Shown here: piece by piece, positions 56,701 through 64,000 of the stretch
How positions within the stretch are numbered: position 1 is the first letter of the stretch
Layout: each line of letters opens with the position of its first letter
From: Leucobacter chromiireducens
GTDB lineage: Bacteria; Actinomycetota; Actinomycetes; Actinomycetales; Microbacteriaceae
Assembly (NCBI RefSeq): GCF_003917135.1
Contig: NZ_RPDI01000014.1
Coordinates: 1-64,000 of the forward strand
DNA length: 64,000 nucleotides
Direction of reading: 5' to 3'
Program-made: the position numbers and the translations under genes
The notes under the pieces: generated by a model
Told to the model about the DNA's origin: nothing
Seen by the model: only the letters and a program-made list of their open reading frames with translations
Databases searched by the model: none

Positions 56701-56819
56701 CGGCCCGTCGAACCTCCGAACTGGAGGAGCGGTGGTTCGCGGTGTCGCGGCGGGCGCGCCGCGTCTTTGAGCGCGAGTTCTTCGGCTACGACGCGATGGA
56801 CTTCCCGGAGCGGCGCTGA
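53772..56819 (+). CDS. glnE: Bifunctional glutamine-synthetase adenylyltransferase/deadenylase
   Basis: 1015 residues. Two nucleotidyltransferase domains: N-terminal with VAMGKCGAEELNVVSDVDVVF (deadenylylation, about 220) and C-terminal with IGMGRYGGGELGFASDIDLIA (adenylylation, about 735), each followed by LGPGGL(R/T)D(I/V)E. The acidic metal pairs DVD and DID are intact. It controls glutamine synthetase I by AMP transfer in answer to nitrogen status. It is convergent with glnA1, its probable substrate. Confidence 0.96.
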   Translation: MADPLPELKLAELARAGFQALTESRAALHELAPHLRVAQGEVLDAFAAAGDPDAALGRIRELAERAPELLTALDAEELTRLCRLVGASPALGDFFVRHPGGLPELLARGGALVPAEQALAVLLSAVHETATGAPLAGPAGWEALRIAYRGLLASVMLFDLERTAEGLALESFEHVASSLSSLAGAAVEASLAVARASVAGGLNGPAVRAERIAATELAVVAMGKCGAEELNVVSDVDVVFIARSASDGESGGDVLDTDTLIRIATRLASETMRGIHDPCVEPPLWELDANLRPEGRHGALVRTLGSMLSYYDRWAKGWEFQALLKARPLAGDLALGDEFVARTRDAVWASSNREDFVGSVQRMRERVTEHIDTDDLDVQLKLGPGGLRDIEFSVQLLQLVHGQYDDRLHARGTLPAMQALVDGGYIARSDGERLATDYRFLRVLEHRLQLRELRRTAIMPTDPEGLRVLARASGLAPTGDALLQEWGRVKREVRELHLKIFYAPLLSAVAALPEEELLLGSAEARARLASIGFRDPDGAIRHLAELTRGTSRRARIHRNLLPVLLQWLAEGTDPDYGLLAFRRVSEANRASPWYLRLLRDGAEAAERLTRVLSSSRFAAELLESIPEAVAWLESDAALMPRGLDTLRDEMRALASRRDTVEDAGSALRGVHRREVLRLALGRITGVLDEPDVARGLDAAHTALLDALLIMLDRAAAAAAQPQEFELALIGMGRYGGGELGFASDIDLIAVFRPAPGVPGDQASRAAIKRVTELRRLVSDPRFPVDLDFDLRPEGKNGPIARSLEASRVYYERWSVTWEAQALLRARPVAGDPALGAAFVELADEIRYPQHFGEEQVREVRRMKARVEAERLPRGADPTRHLKLGPGGLTDVEWLVQLLQLRSGAEYPALRTVSTLAALDAAVAHELIGAEDAEHLAESWRTASSVRSALKLWNGRASDSLPTDRVELEGIASVLGMPARRTSELEERWFAVSRRARRVFEREFFGYDAMDFPERR

Positions 56820-56901
56820 CGACGGCCCGGACGGCATTCGCGCGAGCGGGGCCGGGCATCCTCAGGTTTCAATTTGTTTCCTCGATGTTTACCCAGAGGG
56901 G

Positions 56902-56930
56902 TTCCCAAGAGCGTTATCGAAGCGTAACCT
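56902..56930 (+). promoter_or_regulatory. Candidate promoter for a leaderless small gene
   Basis: TTCCCA (56902-56907, 4 of 6 bases of the -35 consensus), a 17-base spacer and TAACCT (56925-56930), a TAnnnT -10. ATG 56938 comes seven bases after the -10, so the transcript should begin at the start codon. The region is AT-rich for this genome. Confidence 0.5.
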
Positions 56931-56937
56931 GATTGTT

Positions 56938-57015
56938 ATGCATTACTTACAGTCACTTCTTGAGGCCATCCTCGCCGAGGATGGCTCCGAGTTCGACGAC
57001 GAACTCGAGTCCTAG
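56938..57015 (+). CDS. Candidate 25-residue leaderless small protein
   Basis: ATG 56938 to a stop at 57013-57015: MHYLQSLLEAILAEDGSEFD followed by DELES. No ribosome-binding site precedes it, but the spacing to a -10 box fits leaderless translation, which is common in actinobacteria. The peptide would be an acidic amphipathic helix. It is between glnE and the glnE/glnA1 terminator, so it is not part of either gene. Similar codon use to neighbours cannot be judged at this length. It could instead be an RNA with no translation. Confidence 0.4.
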   Translation: MHYLQSLLEAILAEDGSEFDDELES

Positions 57016-57080
57016 CGCTCCGCGCTACTCATCGCCGCAACAGCGACGTTGCACCGATCGGCATCCGCGACCGGACACCA

Positions 57081-57122
57081 GAGAGGGCCCGGGAGGTGAA
57101 TACTCACCACCCGGGCCCTCTC
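57081..57122. terminator. Bidirectional terminator between the small gene and glnA1
   Basis: An inverted repeat with 13-bp outer arms (GAGAGGGCCCGGG with CCCGGGCCCTCTC) and an inner GGTGA/TCACC pairing around ATAC. It lies 28 bases after the glnA1 stop on the minus strand and 66 bases after the small ORF. Confidence 0.85.
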
Positions 57123-57150
57123 GCGTTCGCTGCGAACGACGCGCTGCGGG

Positions 57151-58575
57151 TTACACCCCGTAGTACAGCTCGAACTCGAACGGGTGCGGGCGGAGCGCCA
57201 TCGGCGCGATCTCGAGCTCGTGCTTGAGATCGATCCAGGTCTGGATCAGCTCCTCGGTGAAGACACCACCCTCGAGCAGGAAGTCGTGGTCAGCCTCGAG
57301 CGCGGTGAGCGCCTCCTCGAGCGAACCGGGCACCTGCGGGATGTTCTTCGCTTCCTCGGGGGGAAGCTCGTACAGGTCCTTGTCGATGGGCTCCATCGGC
57401 TCAATGCGGTTGCGGATGCCGTCGAGGCCGGCCATGAGCTGCGCGGCGAAGGCGAGGTAGGGGTTGCCCGACGCATCGGGGGCGCGGAACTCGATGCGCT
57501 TCGCCTTCGGGTTCGACCCGGTGAGCGGGATCCGCACCGCGGCCGAGCGGTTGCCGGCCGAGTAGGCGAGGTTCACGGGCGCCTCGTAGCCCTTCACGAG
57601 ACGGCGGTAGCTGTTGATCGTCGGGTTCGTGAACGCGAGGAGCGCGGGGGCGTGGTGCAGGATGCCGCCGATGTACCAACGCGCAACGTCGGAGAGGCCG
57701 GCGTAGCCGTTCTCGTCGTAGAACAGAGGATCGCCGCCCTTCCAGAGCGACATGTGCGTGTGCATGCCCGAGCCATTGTCACCGAAGACGGGCTTCGGCA
57801 TGAACGTCGCCGTCTTGCCCCACAGCTCCGCGGTGTTCTTCACGACGTACTTGAACTTGAGCACATCGTCCGCGGCGTTGACGAGGGTGTCGAAGCGGTA
57901 GTTGATCTCGGCCTGGCCGGGCGCGCCCACCTCGTGGTGCGAGCGCTCGAGCTCAAGGCCGGCCTCGATGAGGCGCAGCGAGATGTCGTCGCGCAGATCG
58001 GCCTGCTTGTCCACGGGGGAGACGGGGAAGTAGCCGCCCTTGGCCGAGGTGGTGTTGCCGAGGTTGCCGCCCTCGACCTTGCGCCCGGAGTTCCAGTGCG
58101 CCTCCTCGGAGTCGATCTCGTAGAACGTGCGCTGCGGGGTTGTCTCGTAGCGCACCGAGTCGAGGATGTAGAACTCCGCCTCGGGGGCGAAGAACGCGGT
58201 GTCGGCGATGCCGGTCGAGACGAGGTACTGCTCGGCCTTCTTCGCGACCTGACGGGGATCCTTCGAGTAGATCTCGCCCGTGCGGGGGTTGAAGATGTCG
58301 CAGATGACGATCAGCGTGCGCTCGAGGCGGAACTGGTCGACGTAGCACGTCGTCACGTCGGGGATGAGCTGGAGATCTGACTCGGCGATGCCGGCGAAGC
58401 CGCGGATCGAGGAGCCGTCGAACATCTGGCCGACCTCGAAGAAGTCATCGGAAACGGTGGCCGCGGGGATGTTGAAGTGCTGCTGCACCCCGGGGAGATC
58501 GGTGAACCGGATATCAACAAACTTGACGTCAGTTTCCTTGATGAAGTCGATGACTTCCTGCGGGGTAGTGAACAT
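57151..58575 (-). CDS. glnA1: Glutamine synthetase, GSI-beta type
   Basis: 474 residues, the main dodecameric enzyme. Start ATG 58575 ([12 protein letters not shown]); the frame begins earlier but that part is not conserved. [45 protein letters not shown] and [16 protein letters not shown] are the active-site segments. The adenylylation site is Tyr402 in [11 protein letters not shown], so GlnE, convergent with it, should modify this enzyme. The 126 bases upstream of the start may hold the nitrogen-control promoter. Confidence 0.97.
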   Translation of the reverse strand: MFTTPQEVIDFIKETDVKFVDIRFTDLPGVQQHFNIPAATVSDDFFEVGQMFDGSSIRGFAGIAESDLQLIPDVTTCYVDQFRLERTLIVICDIFNPRTGEIYSKDPRQVAKKAEQYLVSTGIADTAFFAPEAEFYILDSVRYETTPQRTFYEIDSEEAHWNSGRKVEGGNLGNTTSAKGGYFPVSPVDKQADLRDDISLRLIEAGLELERSHHEVGAPGQAEINYRFDTLVNAADDVLKFKYVVKNTAELWGKTATFMPKPVFGDNGSGMHTHMSLWKGGDPLFYDENGYAGLSDVARWYIGGILHHAPALLAFTNPTINSYRRLVKGYEAPVNLAYSAGNRSAAVRIPLTGSNPKAKRIEFRAPDASGNPYLAFAAQLMAGLDGIRNRIEPMEPIDKDLYELPPEEAKNIPQVPGSLEEALTALEADHDFLLEGGVFTEELIQTWIDLKHELEIAPMALRPHPFEFELYYGV

Positions 58576-58701
58576 GCTGCTCCTCATTGCCGGTGTGCCC
58601 TCAGGCACCGTTCGCTTGCATCCAGCTTATGCGCCCTGCGTTTCGGAAGCGTGATTCTCATGTTTCGCGAGTGTTACACGACGCGGAAAGGTGACGCGGA
58701 A

Positions 58702-59130
58702 TTAGCCGCGCACGAGCACGGTGCCCGCGATCTTGTCGTGGAAGCCGCGCTGATCCGAGTCCCACACGAGGAGCGGGATCACGAGGCACAGCAGCAGCGT
58801 GCGCACCACGGGACGCCAGATACCGACCCAGCCACCCGCGATCGGAACGACGCGCAACCCCACGAGACGGTGGCCGATCGAGCCGCCGATCGTCGGAATG
58901 AAGATCACCTGCATGATCGCGAAGAACACGATGTTCCAGACGCTCGCGTTCGGGCCGCCGACGAGGAAGTACGCCGGCAGCGCCGCGAGTCCCCAGTCGA
59001 TCATGATCGCGAGGATGCGGCGACCGATCCGGCCGACGGAGCGCGGCCCGGACTCGGGGAGCCCCAGGCGCTCACCCGGCCACTTGCTCGGCTCGAGGTC
59101 GCCGAAGCGCTGCGGGGACGAGGCTGGCAT
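58702..59130 (-). CDS. RDD-family membrane protein
   Basis: 142 residues. RDD domain with the Arg (RRILAIMIDWGLAALPAYFL) and Asp residues that name the family, then two more helices and GSIGHRLVGLRVVPIAGGWVG, WRPVVRTLLLCLVIPLL, ending DKIAGTVLVRG. In mycobacteria a relative lies at the same place beside glnA1. Function unknown; some RDD proteins are sodium/proton antiporters. Confidence 0.9.
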   Translation of the reverse strand: MPASSPQRFGDLEPSKWPGERLGLPESGPRSVGRIGRRILAIMIDWGLAALPAYFLVGGPNASVWNIVFFAIMQVIFIPTIGGSIGHRLVGLRVVPIAGGWVGIWRPVVRTLLLCLVIPLLVWDSDQRGFHDKIAGTVLVRG

Positions 59131-59135
59131 GCGGC

Positions 59136-59825
59136 TTAGCGCGGACGCTGCGAGCGGATGCGGTTCGGGTCCATGCCCTTCGGGATCCCGACGGGCGCGG
59201 CCTGCAGCGAGGAGAGGCGGTTGTAGACCGCGGCGACCTCGTTGCGCGAGAGCTTCGGCTTGAGCTTCACGAGCGTCTTCGAGAGCTTCGCGAGCGGGAT
59301 CCCATCGCCGTCCGGGCCGACGTAGAGGTGCACGACCTCGACGTTGCGGAGTGCGCGCTTCACCTTGCGCTCCTCATCGGCGGCCATGCGCTCCGTGCGG
59401 CTGCGCGAGCCCTCGGAGATGAGCACGACGCCGCCGCGACCGACCACGCGGTACACGGCGTCCTGGTTGCGGTTGATCGCGATCGGCACCTCGGAGCCGC
59501 GCCACGAGCGACGGAGCGCGCCCTGCACGACGGCACCGACGGCACCAGCGCGACCCTCGATCTGCTGGTACGCCATCTTCTCGGCGCGTCGGCCGAGCAC
59601 GATCATGACGAGCAGGAGACCAACGAGGATGCCCGAGATCGGCCAGATCACCCAGCCGAACCAGCCGCCGGGCAGGAGCCAGGCGAGCAGCACGGACACC
59701 AGGATGGGGGCGACGAACACCGCGAGCAGCACCCAGGGGAGATTCCGATCATGGACCTTCGTGGTCCGATAGATCTCGATCATCTGCTTGATGCGACCGT
59801 CGCGCTTCGCCTTCTCTGCTGCCAT
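59136..59825 (-). CDS. DUF4191 membrane protein
   Basis: 229 residues from ATG 59825 (MAAEKAKRDGRI). Two membrane helices (about 29-48 and 52-75), then a cytosolic part with YRVVGRGGVVLISEGSRSR and VKRALRNVEVVHLYVG and a basic C-terminus. This is the DUF4191 family, adjacent to lipA and the RDD gene in mycobacteria. Five bases separate it from the RDD gene, so they are one operon. Function unknown. Confidence 0.88.
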   Translation of the reverse strand: MAAEKAKRDGRIKQMIEIYRTTKVHDRNLPWVLLAVFVAPILVSVLLAWLLPGGWFGWVIWPISGILVGLLLVMIVLGRRAEKMAYQQIEGRAGAVGAVVQGALRRSWRGSEVPIAINRNQDAVYRVVGRGGVVLISEGSRSRTERMAADEERKVKRALRNVEVVHLYVGPDGDGIPLAKLSKTLVKLKPKLSRNEVAAVYNRLSSLQAAPVGIPKGMDPNRIRSQRPR

Positions 59826-59991
59826 ACCGTCTAGGATATCGGTTCCCGCGGGGTTCCCCGAACCATCTGGCGCCCGGAGCGCCGCGGATCCGGTTCGCTC
59901 ACAGCGAGGCTCGATGCCCGGATCGCGAGCCGGGCTGTGGAGTATCGCGGTTGCTCGGTCGCGTGCCCGCCGTCGGCCGCAAACTGGGTCG

Positions 59992-60477
59992 ATGATGCTC
60001 GCACGGAAATGGTTCGCCCGGCGCCCACGCGCGCCGGCCCCTGGCGCGCTCGCGCACGCGGCGGCCAAGCTGGAGCGCGCATGCGCCACGGGGATTGCCG
60101 CTCGTGCGGCCGGAGGCTGTGTGGGGGAGCGCGAGGGTGCTCAGCAGGCTGTTTCGACGCAGCACCGCACCAGCCACGCACGCACCGGCCACGACGCGGG
60201 CTGCGAGCTGCTCGGCGTCCCGCTGCGACTGCTCGCCTGGCTCGCGCGCGCCGGCTCCGGCAGCGGCACTGGCACTGGCAGCGGCAGCAGCAGCAGCACC
60301 GGCAGCGGCGCGAGGCTCCTGGATGAGGCGATCTCGGAGTGCCTCGCCGAGCTGGACTCGCTGGGGCCCAGCTGGACGCCCGTGCGGGCCAGGGAGGCCG
60401 TGGAAGCCGCGGTGCGGAGCCGGATCACGCCGGCGCACCTGGCAGAAACGACCGTGGGGCCGCAGCGCTCGAGGTGA
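59992..60477 (+). CDS. Hypothetical protein with Gly/Ser linker (uncertain gene)
   Basis: 161 residues from ATG 59992 or 59995. An N-terminal basic part (LARKWFARRPRAPAPGALAH), a Cys-containing middle (ERACATGIAARAAGGCVGE), a low-complexity linker GSGSGTGTGSGSSSSTGSG and a C-terminal helix LLDEAISECLAELDSLGP. The linker comes from short Gly/Ser DNA repeats. No clear ribosome-binding site. Stop lies inside a hairpin. It occupies the position between the DUF4191 gene and the E2 gene where mycobacteria have lipB and lipA; no similarity to those is seen. Confidence 0.4.
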   Translation: MMLARKWFARRPRAPAPGALAHAAAKLERACATGIAARAAGGCVGEREGAQQAVSTQHRTSHARTGHDAGCELLGVPLRLLAWLARAGSGSGTGTGSGSSSSTGSGARLLDEAISECLAELDSLGPSWTPVRAREAVEAAVRSRITPAHLAETTVGPQRSR

Positions 60478-60493
60478 GTGCTGCGGCCCCACG
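60453..60493. terminator. Terminator hairpin between 59992 ORF and the E2 gene
   Basis: A perfect 14-bp stem (60453-60466 with 60480-60493) around a 13-base loop that includes the stop codon of the plus-strand ORF. It lies 23 bases after the E2 stop on the minus strand and can serve both directions. Confidence 0.85.
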
Positions 60494-60515
60494 GACGGGA
60501 CGGCCGGTGCGGGTG

Positions 60516-62228
60516 CTAGATGCCGAGGTTTCCAGCGAAGTCGCCAGCCTCAAGCCGCAGGCGAACCTGCGTCAGGAAGCGCGCGGCGTCCGCACCGTCG
60601 ACGATGCGGTGATCGTACGAGAGTGCGAGGTAGACCGTCGAGCGGATCGCGATCGAGTCGCCCTCGGGGCCGGACACGACGACCGGCTTCTTCACGACCG
60701 CACCGGTGCCGAGGATGGCGACCTGCGGGAGGAACACGAGCGGCGTATCGAAGAGCGCGCCGCGCGAGCCTGTGTTCGTGAGGGTGAAGGTGCCGCCGCT
60801 CAGCTCGTCCGGCGTGAGCTTGTTGTCACGCGTCCGAGTTGCGAGGTCGGCGATCTCGCCGGAGATCTCAGCGAGGTTCTTCTCCCCGGCACCGCGCAGC
60901 ACGGGCGTGAGGAGGCCACGCTCGGTGTCGACGGCGATACTGATGTTCTCGGTCGCAGGGTAGACGATCGAGTCACCCTCCACGGTCGCGTTGATGATCG
61001 GGTAGGTGCGCAGCGCCTCAGCGGCGGCGAGCGCGAAGAACGGCAGGAAGGACAGCTTCGAGCCGGTCTTCGCGAGGAACTCGTCCTTCTTCGCCTGACG
61101 CAGCTGCGCGACCTTGGTCACGTCCACCTCGACCACGGTCGTGAGCTGTGCGGTCTCCTGCAGGGAGGCGACGGCGCGCTCGGCGATCACCTTGCGGAGG
61201 CGGCTCATCTTCTGCGTCGTGCCGCGGAGCTCCGAGACCTCCACGACGGGCGCGGCCGCAGTGGGTGCGGCGGCTGCCGCGGGCTGCGCTGCGGGGGCCG
61301 CGGCGAGGACGTCCTCCTTGCGGATGCGTCCGCCGACCCCCGTGCCGGTGACCGTGGTGAGGTCAACGCCGCGCTCGTTGGCGAGCTTGCGCACGATCGG
61401 CGTCACGTAGTTCGCGGCGGCTGCGGGAGCCGCGGCCGGAGCTGGCGCAGCGGCCGGAGCAGCGGGTGCTGCAGCAGATGCGGGAGCTGCAGCCGGCGCA
61501 GCCGGAGCAGCAGCCGGAGCGGCAGCAGGCGCAGCCGGAGCAGCAGGTGCCGCAGCCGGAGCCTCGGCTGCCGGGGCGGGGGCCGCCTCAGCGGCGGGCG
61601 CAGCCGCGCCCAAGCCGACGCGTGCGAGCGCAGCGCCCACCTCGACGGTCTCGTCCTCCTGCACCAGGATCTCCTGGAGCACACCGGCGATGGGGGACGG
61701 CACCTCGGTGTCGACCTTGTCCGTGGACACCTCGAGCAGCGGCTCGTCCACCTCGACCGTGTCGCCGACGCTCTTCAGCCAGCGGGTCACGGTGCCCTCC
61801 GTGATGCTCTCACCGAGCGAGGGGAGCACGACCTCTTCGCCGGCACCCGCGGCGGGCGCAGCAGCCGGAGCCGCAGCAGCAGCCGGCGCCTCGGCAGCCG
61901 GAGCAGCCGGGGCCTCCGCGGCGGGCGCAGCAGCTGCAGCAGGAGCGGCCTCAGCCGCGGCGGGGGCAGCCGGGGCCGCGGGTGCCGCAGCGCCGTCGCC
62001 GACGACGGCGAGCACGGCGCCCACCTCGGCGGTCTCGTCCTCCTGCACCAGGATCTCCTGGAGCACACCCGCGACGGGGGAAGGGATCTCGGTATCGACC
62101 TTGTCGGTTGAGACCTCGAGCAGCGGCTCATCGACCTCGACGGTGTCGCCGATGTTCTTCAGCCAGCGGGTCACCGTGCCCTCGGTCACGCTCTCACCCA
62201 GTGCGGGCAGGACCACCGATTCACTCAT
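60516..62228 (-). CDS. sucB: 2-oxoacid dehydrogenase E2 component (dihydrolipoamide acyltransferase)
   Basis: 570 residues. Two lipoyl domains (about 2-78 and 130-205), each with the lipoylated Lys in STDKVDTE (Lys43, Lys170), joined and followed by long Ala/Pro linkers. The peripheral-subunit-binding domain (about 278-312) is [17 protein letters not shown] with [12 protein letters not shown]. The acyltransferase core (about 345-570) has the active site [12 protein letters not shown]. In actinobacteria this E2 often serves both the pyruvate and the 2-oxoglutarate complexes (as DlaT/SucB), so acyl specificity is open. lpdA lies 41 bases upstream. Confidence 0.93.
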   Translation of the reverse strand: MSESVVLPALGESVTEGTVTRWLKNIGDTVEVDEPLLEVSTDKVDTEIPSPVAGVLQEILVQEDETAEVGAVLAVVGDGAAAPAAPAAPAAAEAAPAAAAAPAAEAPAAPAAEAPAAAAAPAAAPAAGAGEEVVLPSLGESITEGTVTRWLKSVGDTVEVDEPLLEVSTDKVDTEVPSPIAGVLQEILVQEDETVEVGAALARVGLGAAAPAAEAAPAPAAEAPAAAPAAPAAPAAAPAAAPAAPAAAPASAAAPAAPAAAPAPAAAPAAAANYVTPIVRKLANERGVDLTTVTGTGVGGRIRKEDVLAAAPAAQPAAAAAPTAAAPVVEVSELRGTTQKMSRLRKVIAERAVASLQETAQLTTVVEVDVTKVAQLRQAKKDEFLAKTGSKLSFLPFFALAAAEALRTYPIINATVEGDSIVYPATENISIAVDTERGLLTPVLRGAGEKNLAEISGEIADLATRTRDNKLTPDELSGGTFTLTNTGSRGALFDTPLVFLPQVAILGTGAVVKKPVVVSGPEGDSIAIRSTVYLALSYDHRIVDGADAARFLTQVRLRLEAGDFAGNLGI

Positions 62229-62269
62229 CGTGCATTTCTCCGTTCGTATCAGTCTGTCTGTCGCCGCGC

Positions 62270-63643
62270 TTAGATCGCGTGCAGCGGCTTGCCTGCGAGC
62301 TTCAGCATGGTCTCGCCAATGGTCTCGTTCTGCGTGGGGTGCCCGTGCACAAACGGCGCAACGTCCTCGGGGTACGCCTCCCAGTTGACGATGAGCTGCG
62401 CTTCGCCGACGAGCTCACCCACGCGCGCGCCGATCATGTGCACCCCAACGACGGGGCCGTCGACCACGCGCACGGCCTTGACGGAGCCCGCGGTGCCCAG
62501 GATCGAGCTCTTCGCGTTGCCCGCGAGGTTGTACTCGTAGCTCGTCACGTTCTCCGCGCCGTACTTCTCGACGGCCTTCGCCTCGGTGAGGCCAACCGAC
62601 GCGATCTCGGGGTCGCAGTAGGTCACCTTCGGGATATTCACGTCTTCGACGATCACCGGGTTCAGGCCGGCGATCTCCTCTGCGACGAACACGCCCTGCT
62701 GGTAGCCGCGGTGGGCGAGCTGCAGGCCGGGGACGATGTCGCCGACGGCGTACACGCCGGGGACATTCGTCGCGAGGCGCTCGTTCGTGAGCACGAAGCC
62801 GCGATCCATCTGGATTCCGACCTCTTCGTAGCCGAGCCCCTGCGTCGAGGGGCCGCGCCCCACAGCGACGAGCAGGTAGTCGGCCGTCAGCACAGTGCCG
62901 TCCTCGAGGTTCACCGTGACGCTGGAAGCGTCCTGCGTGACCGACTGGAAGCGCACGCCGAGCTTGAAGTCGATCTTCCGCTTGCGGAACGCGCGCTCCA
63001 GCTGCTTCGAGACCGACTCCTCCTCGTTGGGAACGAGGTGGGGGAGCCCCTCAACGATCGTCACGTCCGCGCCGAACGAGCGCCACACGCTCGCGAACTC
63101 CACGCCGATCACGCCGCCGCCGAGGATGATGACCTTTGCGGGCACCTCCTGCAGTTCGAGTGCGTGCTCGCTCGTGATCACGCGGCCGCCGATCTCGAGG
63201 CCGGGCAGCGAGCGAGAGTAGGAGCCGGTCGCCAGCACGACGTGTGTGCCGATGACGCGATCAGCGCCCACCTGCACCGTGTTCGCGGCGACGAGCTTGC
63301 CTTCGCCCTCGATGACGGTGATCTTGTTGGCCTTGAGGAGGCCCTGGAGGCCCTTGTGCTTGCCAGCGACGAGGTTCTCGCGGTAGCTGTTCACCTTCGC
63401 GATGTCGATGCCCGCGACGCTCGAGAGAATGCCGTAGGTCTCGCCCTCACGCGCAACGTCCGCGACCTCCGCCGCGTGCAGGAGCGCCTTCGTCGGCACG
63501 CAGCCGCGGTGCAAACAGGTGCCGCCGAGCTTGTCTTTCTCAATAACTGCTGCGGTGAGCCCGAGCTGCGTCGCGCGGATCGCTGTGGCGTATCCGGCGC
63601 TGCCGCCGCCCAGGACGACGATGTCAAACTGCTGATCGGCCAA
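62270..63643 (-). CDS. lpdA: Dihydrolipoyl dehydrogenase (E3)
   Basis: 457 residues, FAD enzyme that reoxidises the lipoyl groups of E2 with [13 protein letters not shown] (FAD, about 12), redox cysteines Cys43 and Cys48 in [16 protein letters not shown]-binding [15 protein letters not shown], and C-terminal [10 protein letters not shown] with the active-site His. The start is TTG 63643 ([10 protein letters not shown]; the N-terminal Met is not an ATG), with GGGAGA upstream; an ATG-based start would lose or add non-family sequence. It is upstream of the E2 gene in one operon. Confidence 0.95.
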   Translation of the reverse strand: MADQQFDIVVLGGGSAGYATAIRATQLGLTAAVIEKDKLGGTCLHRGCVPTKALLHAAEVADVAREGETYGILSSVAGIDIAKVNSYRENLVAGKHKGLQGLLKANKITVIEGEGKLVAANTVQVGADRVIGTHVVLATGSYSRSLPGLEIGGRVITSEHALELQEVPAKVIILGGGVIGVEFASVWRSFGADVTIVEGLPHLVPNEEESVSKQLERAFRKRKIDFKLGVRFQSVTQDASSVTVNLEDGTVLTADYLLVAVGRGPSTQGLGYEEVGIQMDRGFVLTNERLATNVPGVYAVGDIVPGLQLAHRGYQQGVFVAEEIAGLNPVIVEDVNIPKVTYCDPEIASVGLTEAKAVEKYGAENVTSYEYNLAGNAKSSILGTAGSVKAVRVVDGPVVGVHMIGARVGELVGEAQLIVNWEAYPEDVAPFVHGHPTQNETIGETMLKLAGKPLHAI

Positions 63644-63890
63644 GTGGGATCTCCCTCGGTGTGTGCGCAATAGAGGTGGTCGCCCGCTCGTGCGCGGGCA
63701 GTCCTTGCCCCACCCTACACCCGCTGGCGCACGTTCTGCGGGGAGTACACACGGTGTGCGGTGGTCCGAATCCCGCGCGTCGTGCACGCGCGTCGGCGAC
63801 GCTCCCGATCGGACCTCGTGGGAATACGGGTTTCGCTGCTGGCGTGACGATTTCTCCCCGCGAAAACACGCGCGTTCGTAGGATGGAAGC

Positions 63891-64000
63891 GTGACCGAAT
63901 CAATCTTCTCCGCCGAGTACGCCGAACGCCGCGCGAGCGTTCCGCGCGGCCTGCCGCTGATCATCGCGATGCAGGGACTCAGCGACGCCGGCGGAGCGGT
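63891..64000 (+). CDS. PAC2-family protein, N-terminal part (cut by window end)
   Basis: GTG 63891 begins TESIFSAEYAERRASVPRG then LPLIIAMQGLSDAGGA, and the frame is open to the window end (36 codons visible). The Gly-rich segment after LPLIIA matches the PAC2 (proteasome assembly chaperone) family of actinobacteria. It is divergent from lpdA with a 247-base spacer in which nothing else was found. Confidence 0.75.
   Translation, partial: MTESIFSAEYAERRASVPRGLPLIIAMQGLSDAGGA

Noticed and set aside
60339-62111. Plus-strand 590-codon frame with long Gly/Ser/Arg repeats opposite the E2 gene
   Set aside because: It is the complement of the Ala/Pro linker and lipoyl DNA; no start signal or family.

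Overview
The window is high-GC actinobacterial chromosome. The gene set (PyrR-headed pyr operon with a mycobacterial-type IHF domain, GlnE with two glutamine synthetases, a PucR-type FasR next to fabD-fabH-acpP-fabF, HemH/HemQ, AhpE beside aceE) and the gene order suggest a Microbacteriaceae-like actinomycete, perhaps close to Leucobacter; the family-level placement is inference. Most of the window is ordinary core genome.

Layout. 1-2.2 kb: end of a VWA-domain gene, an unknown protein with a 7-residue repeat, and a convergent thioesterase. 2.4-14.4 kb: efp-nusB, then the pyrimidine operon pyrR-pyrB-pyrC-(membrane protein)-carA-carB-pyrF, running into an mIHF-guanylate kinase fusion and a DMT-type transporter; a PyrR-binding RNA motif lies just before pyrR. 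14.4-15.0 kb: an HdeD-like membrane protein whose stop codon sits inside attL.

14979-22437: a 7.4-kb integrated element between 50-bp direct repeats, inserted in the 3' end of a tRNA-Met (CAT) gene. It carries a rolling-circle (HUH) replication initiator, a divergent HTH regulator, several small unknown genes, a TraB/FtsK-type translocase that appears split into a membrane part and an ATPase part with another gene between them, an excisionase and a tyrosine integrase. This is the gene plan of a minimal actinomycete integrative and conjugative element (AICE; double-stranded DNA transfer, no relaxase). Two of its intergenic spacers share a hairpin with an identical loop plus an identical 16-nt box, and one contains a run of 19 G.

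22.6-35.6 kb: a tyrosine phosphatase, a FadR-type regulator divergent from hemH-hemQ, dps, then on the minus strand aceE-fasR-fabD-fabH-acpP-fabF, so that pyruvate-to-acetyl-CoA and type II fatty acid synthesis are adjacent; ahpE is divergent from aceE, followed by tRNA-Val. 35.7-37.5 kb: a decayed stretch with remnants of an ABC ATPase and an XRE-HTH membrane protein. 37.5-45.4 kb: accessory and housekeeping genes (TetR with two operators, NAD-binding protein, DUF4031, glutathione peroxidase, flavin reductase, MFS, MBL hydrolase, Usp, long-form GAPDH).

45.6-64 kb: metQ-metN-metI methionine importer, NIF3, a coiled-coil protein whose zinc ribbon has lost cysteines, rnpB, map, then the nitrogen cluster glnA2-glnE with a convergent glnA1, the RDD and DUF4191 membrane proteins, and the 2-oxoacid dehydrogenase genes for E2 (two lipoyl domains) and E3, ending in the start of a PAC2-family gene. 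lipB/lipA, which lie between the DUF4191 gene and the E2 gene in Mycobacterium, are absent there; an unknown ORF with a Gly/Ser linker occupies that place. No rRNA, CRISPR array or complete insertion sequence was seen.
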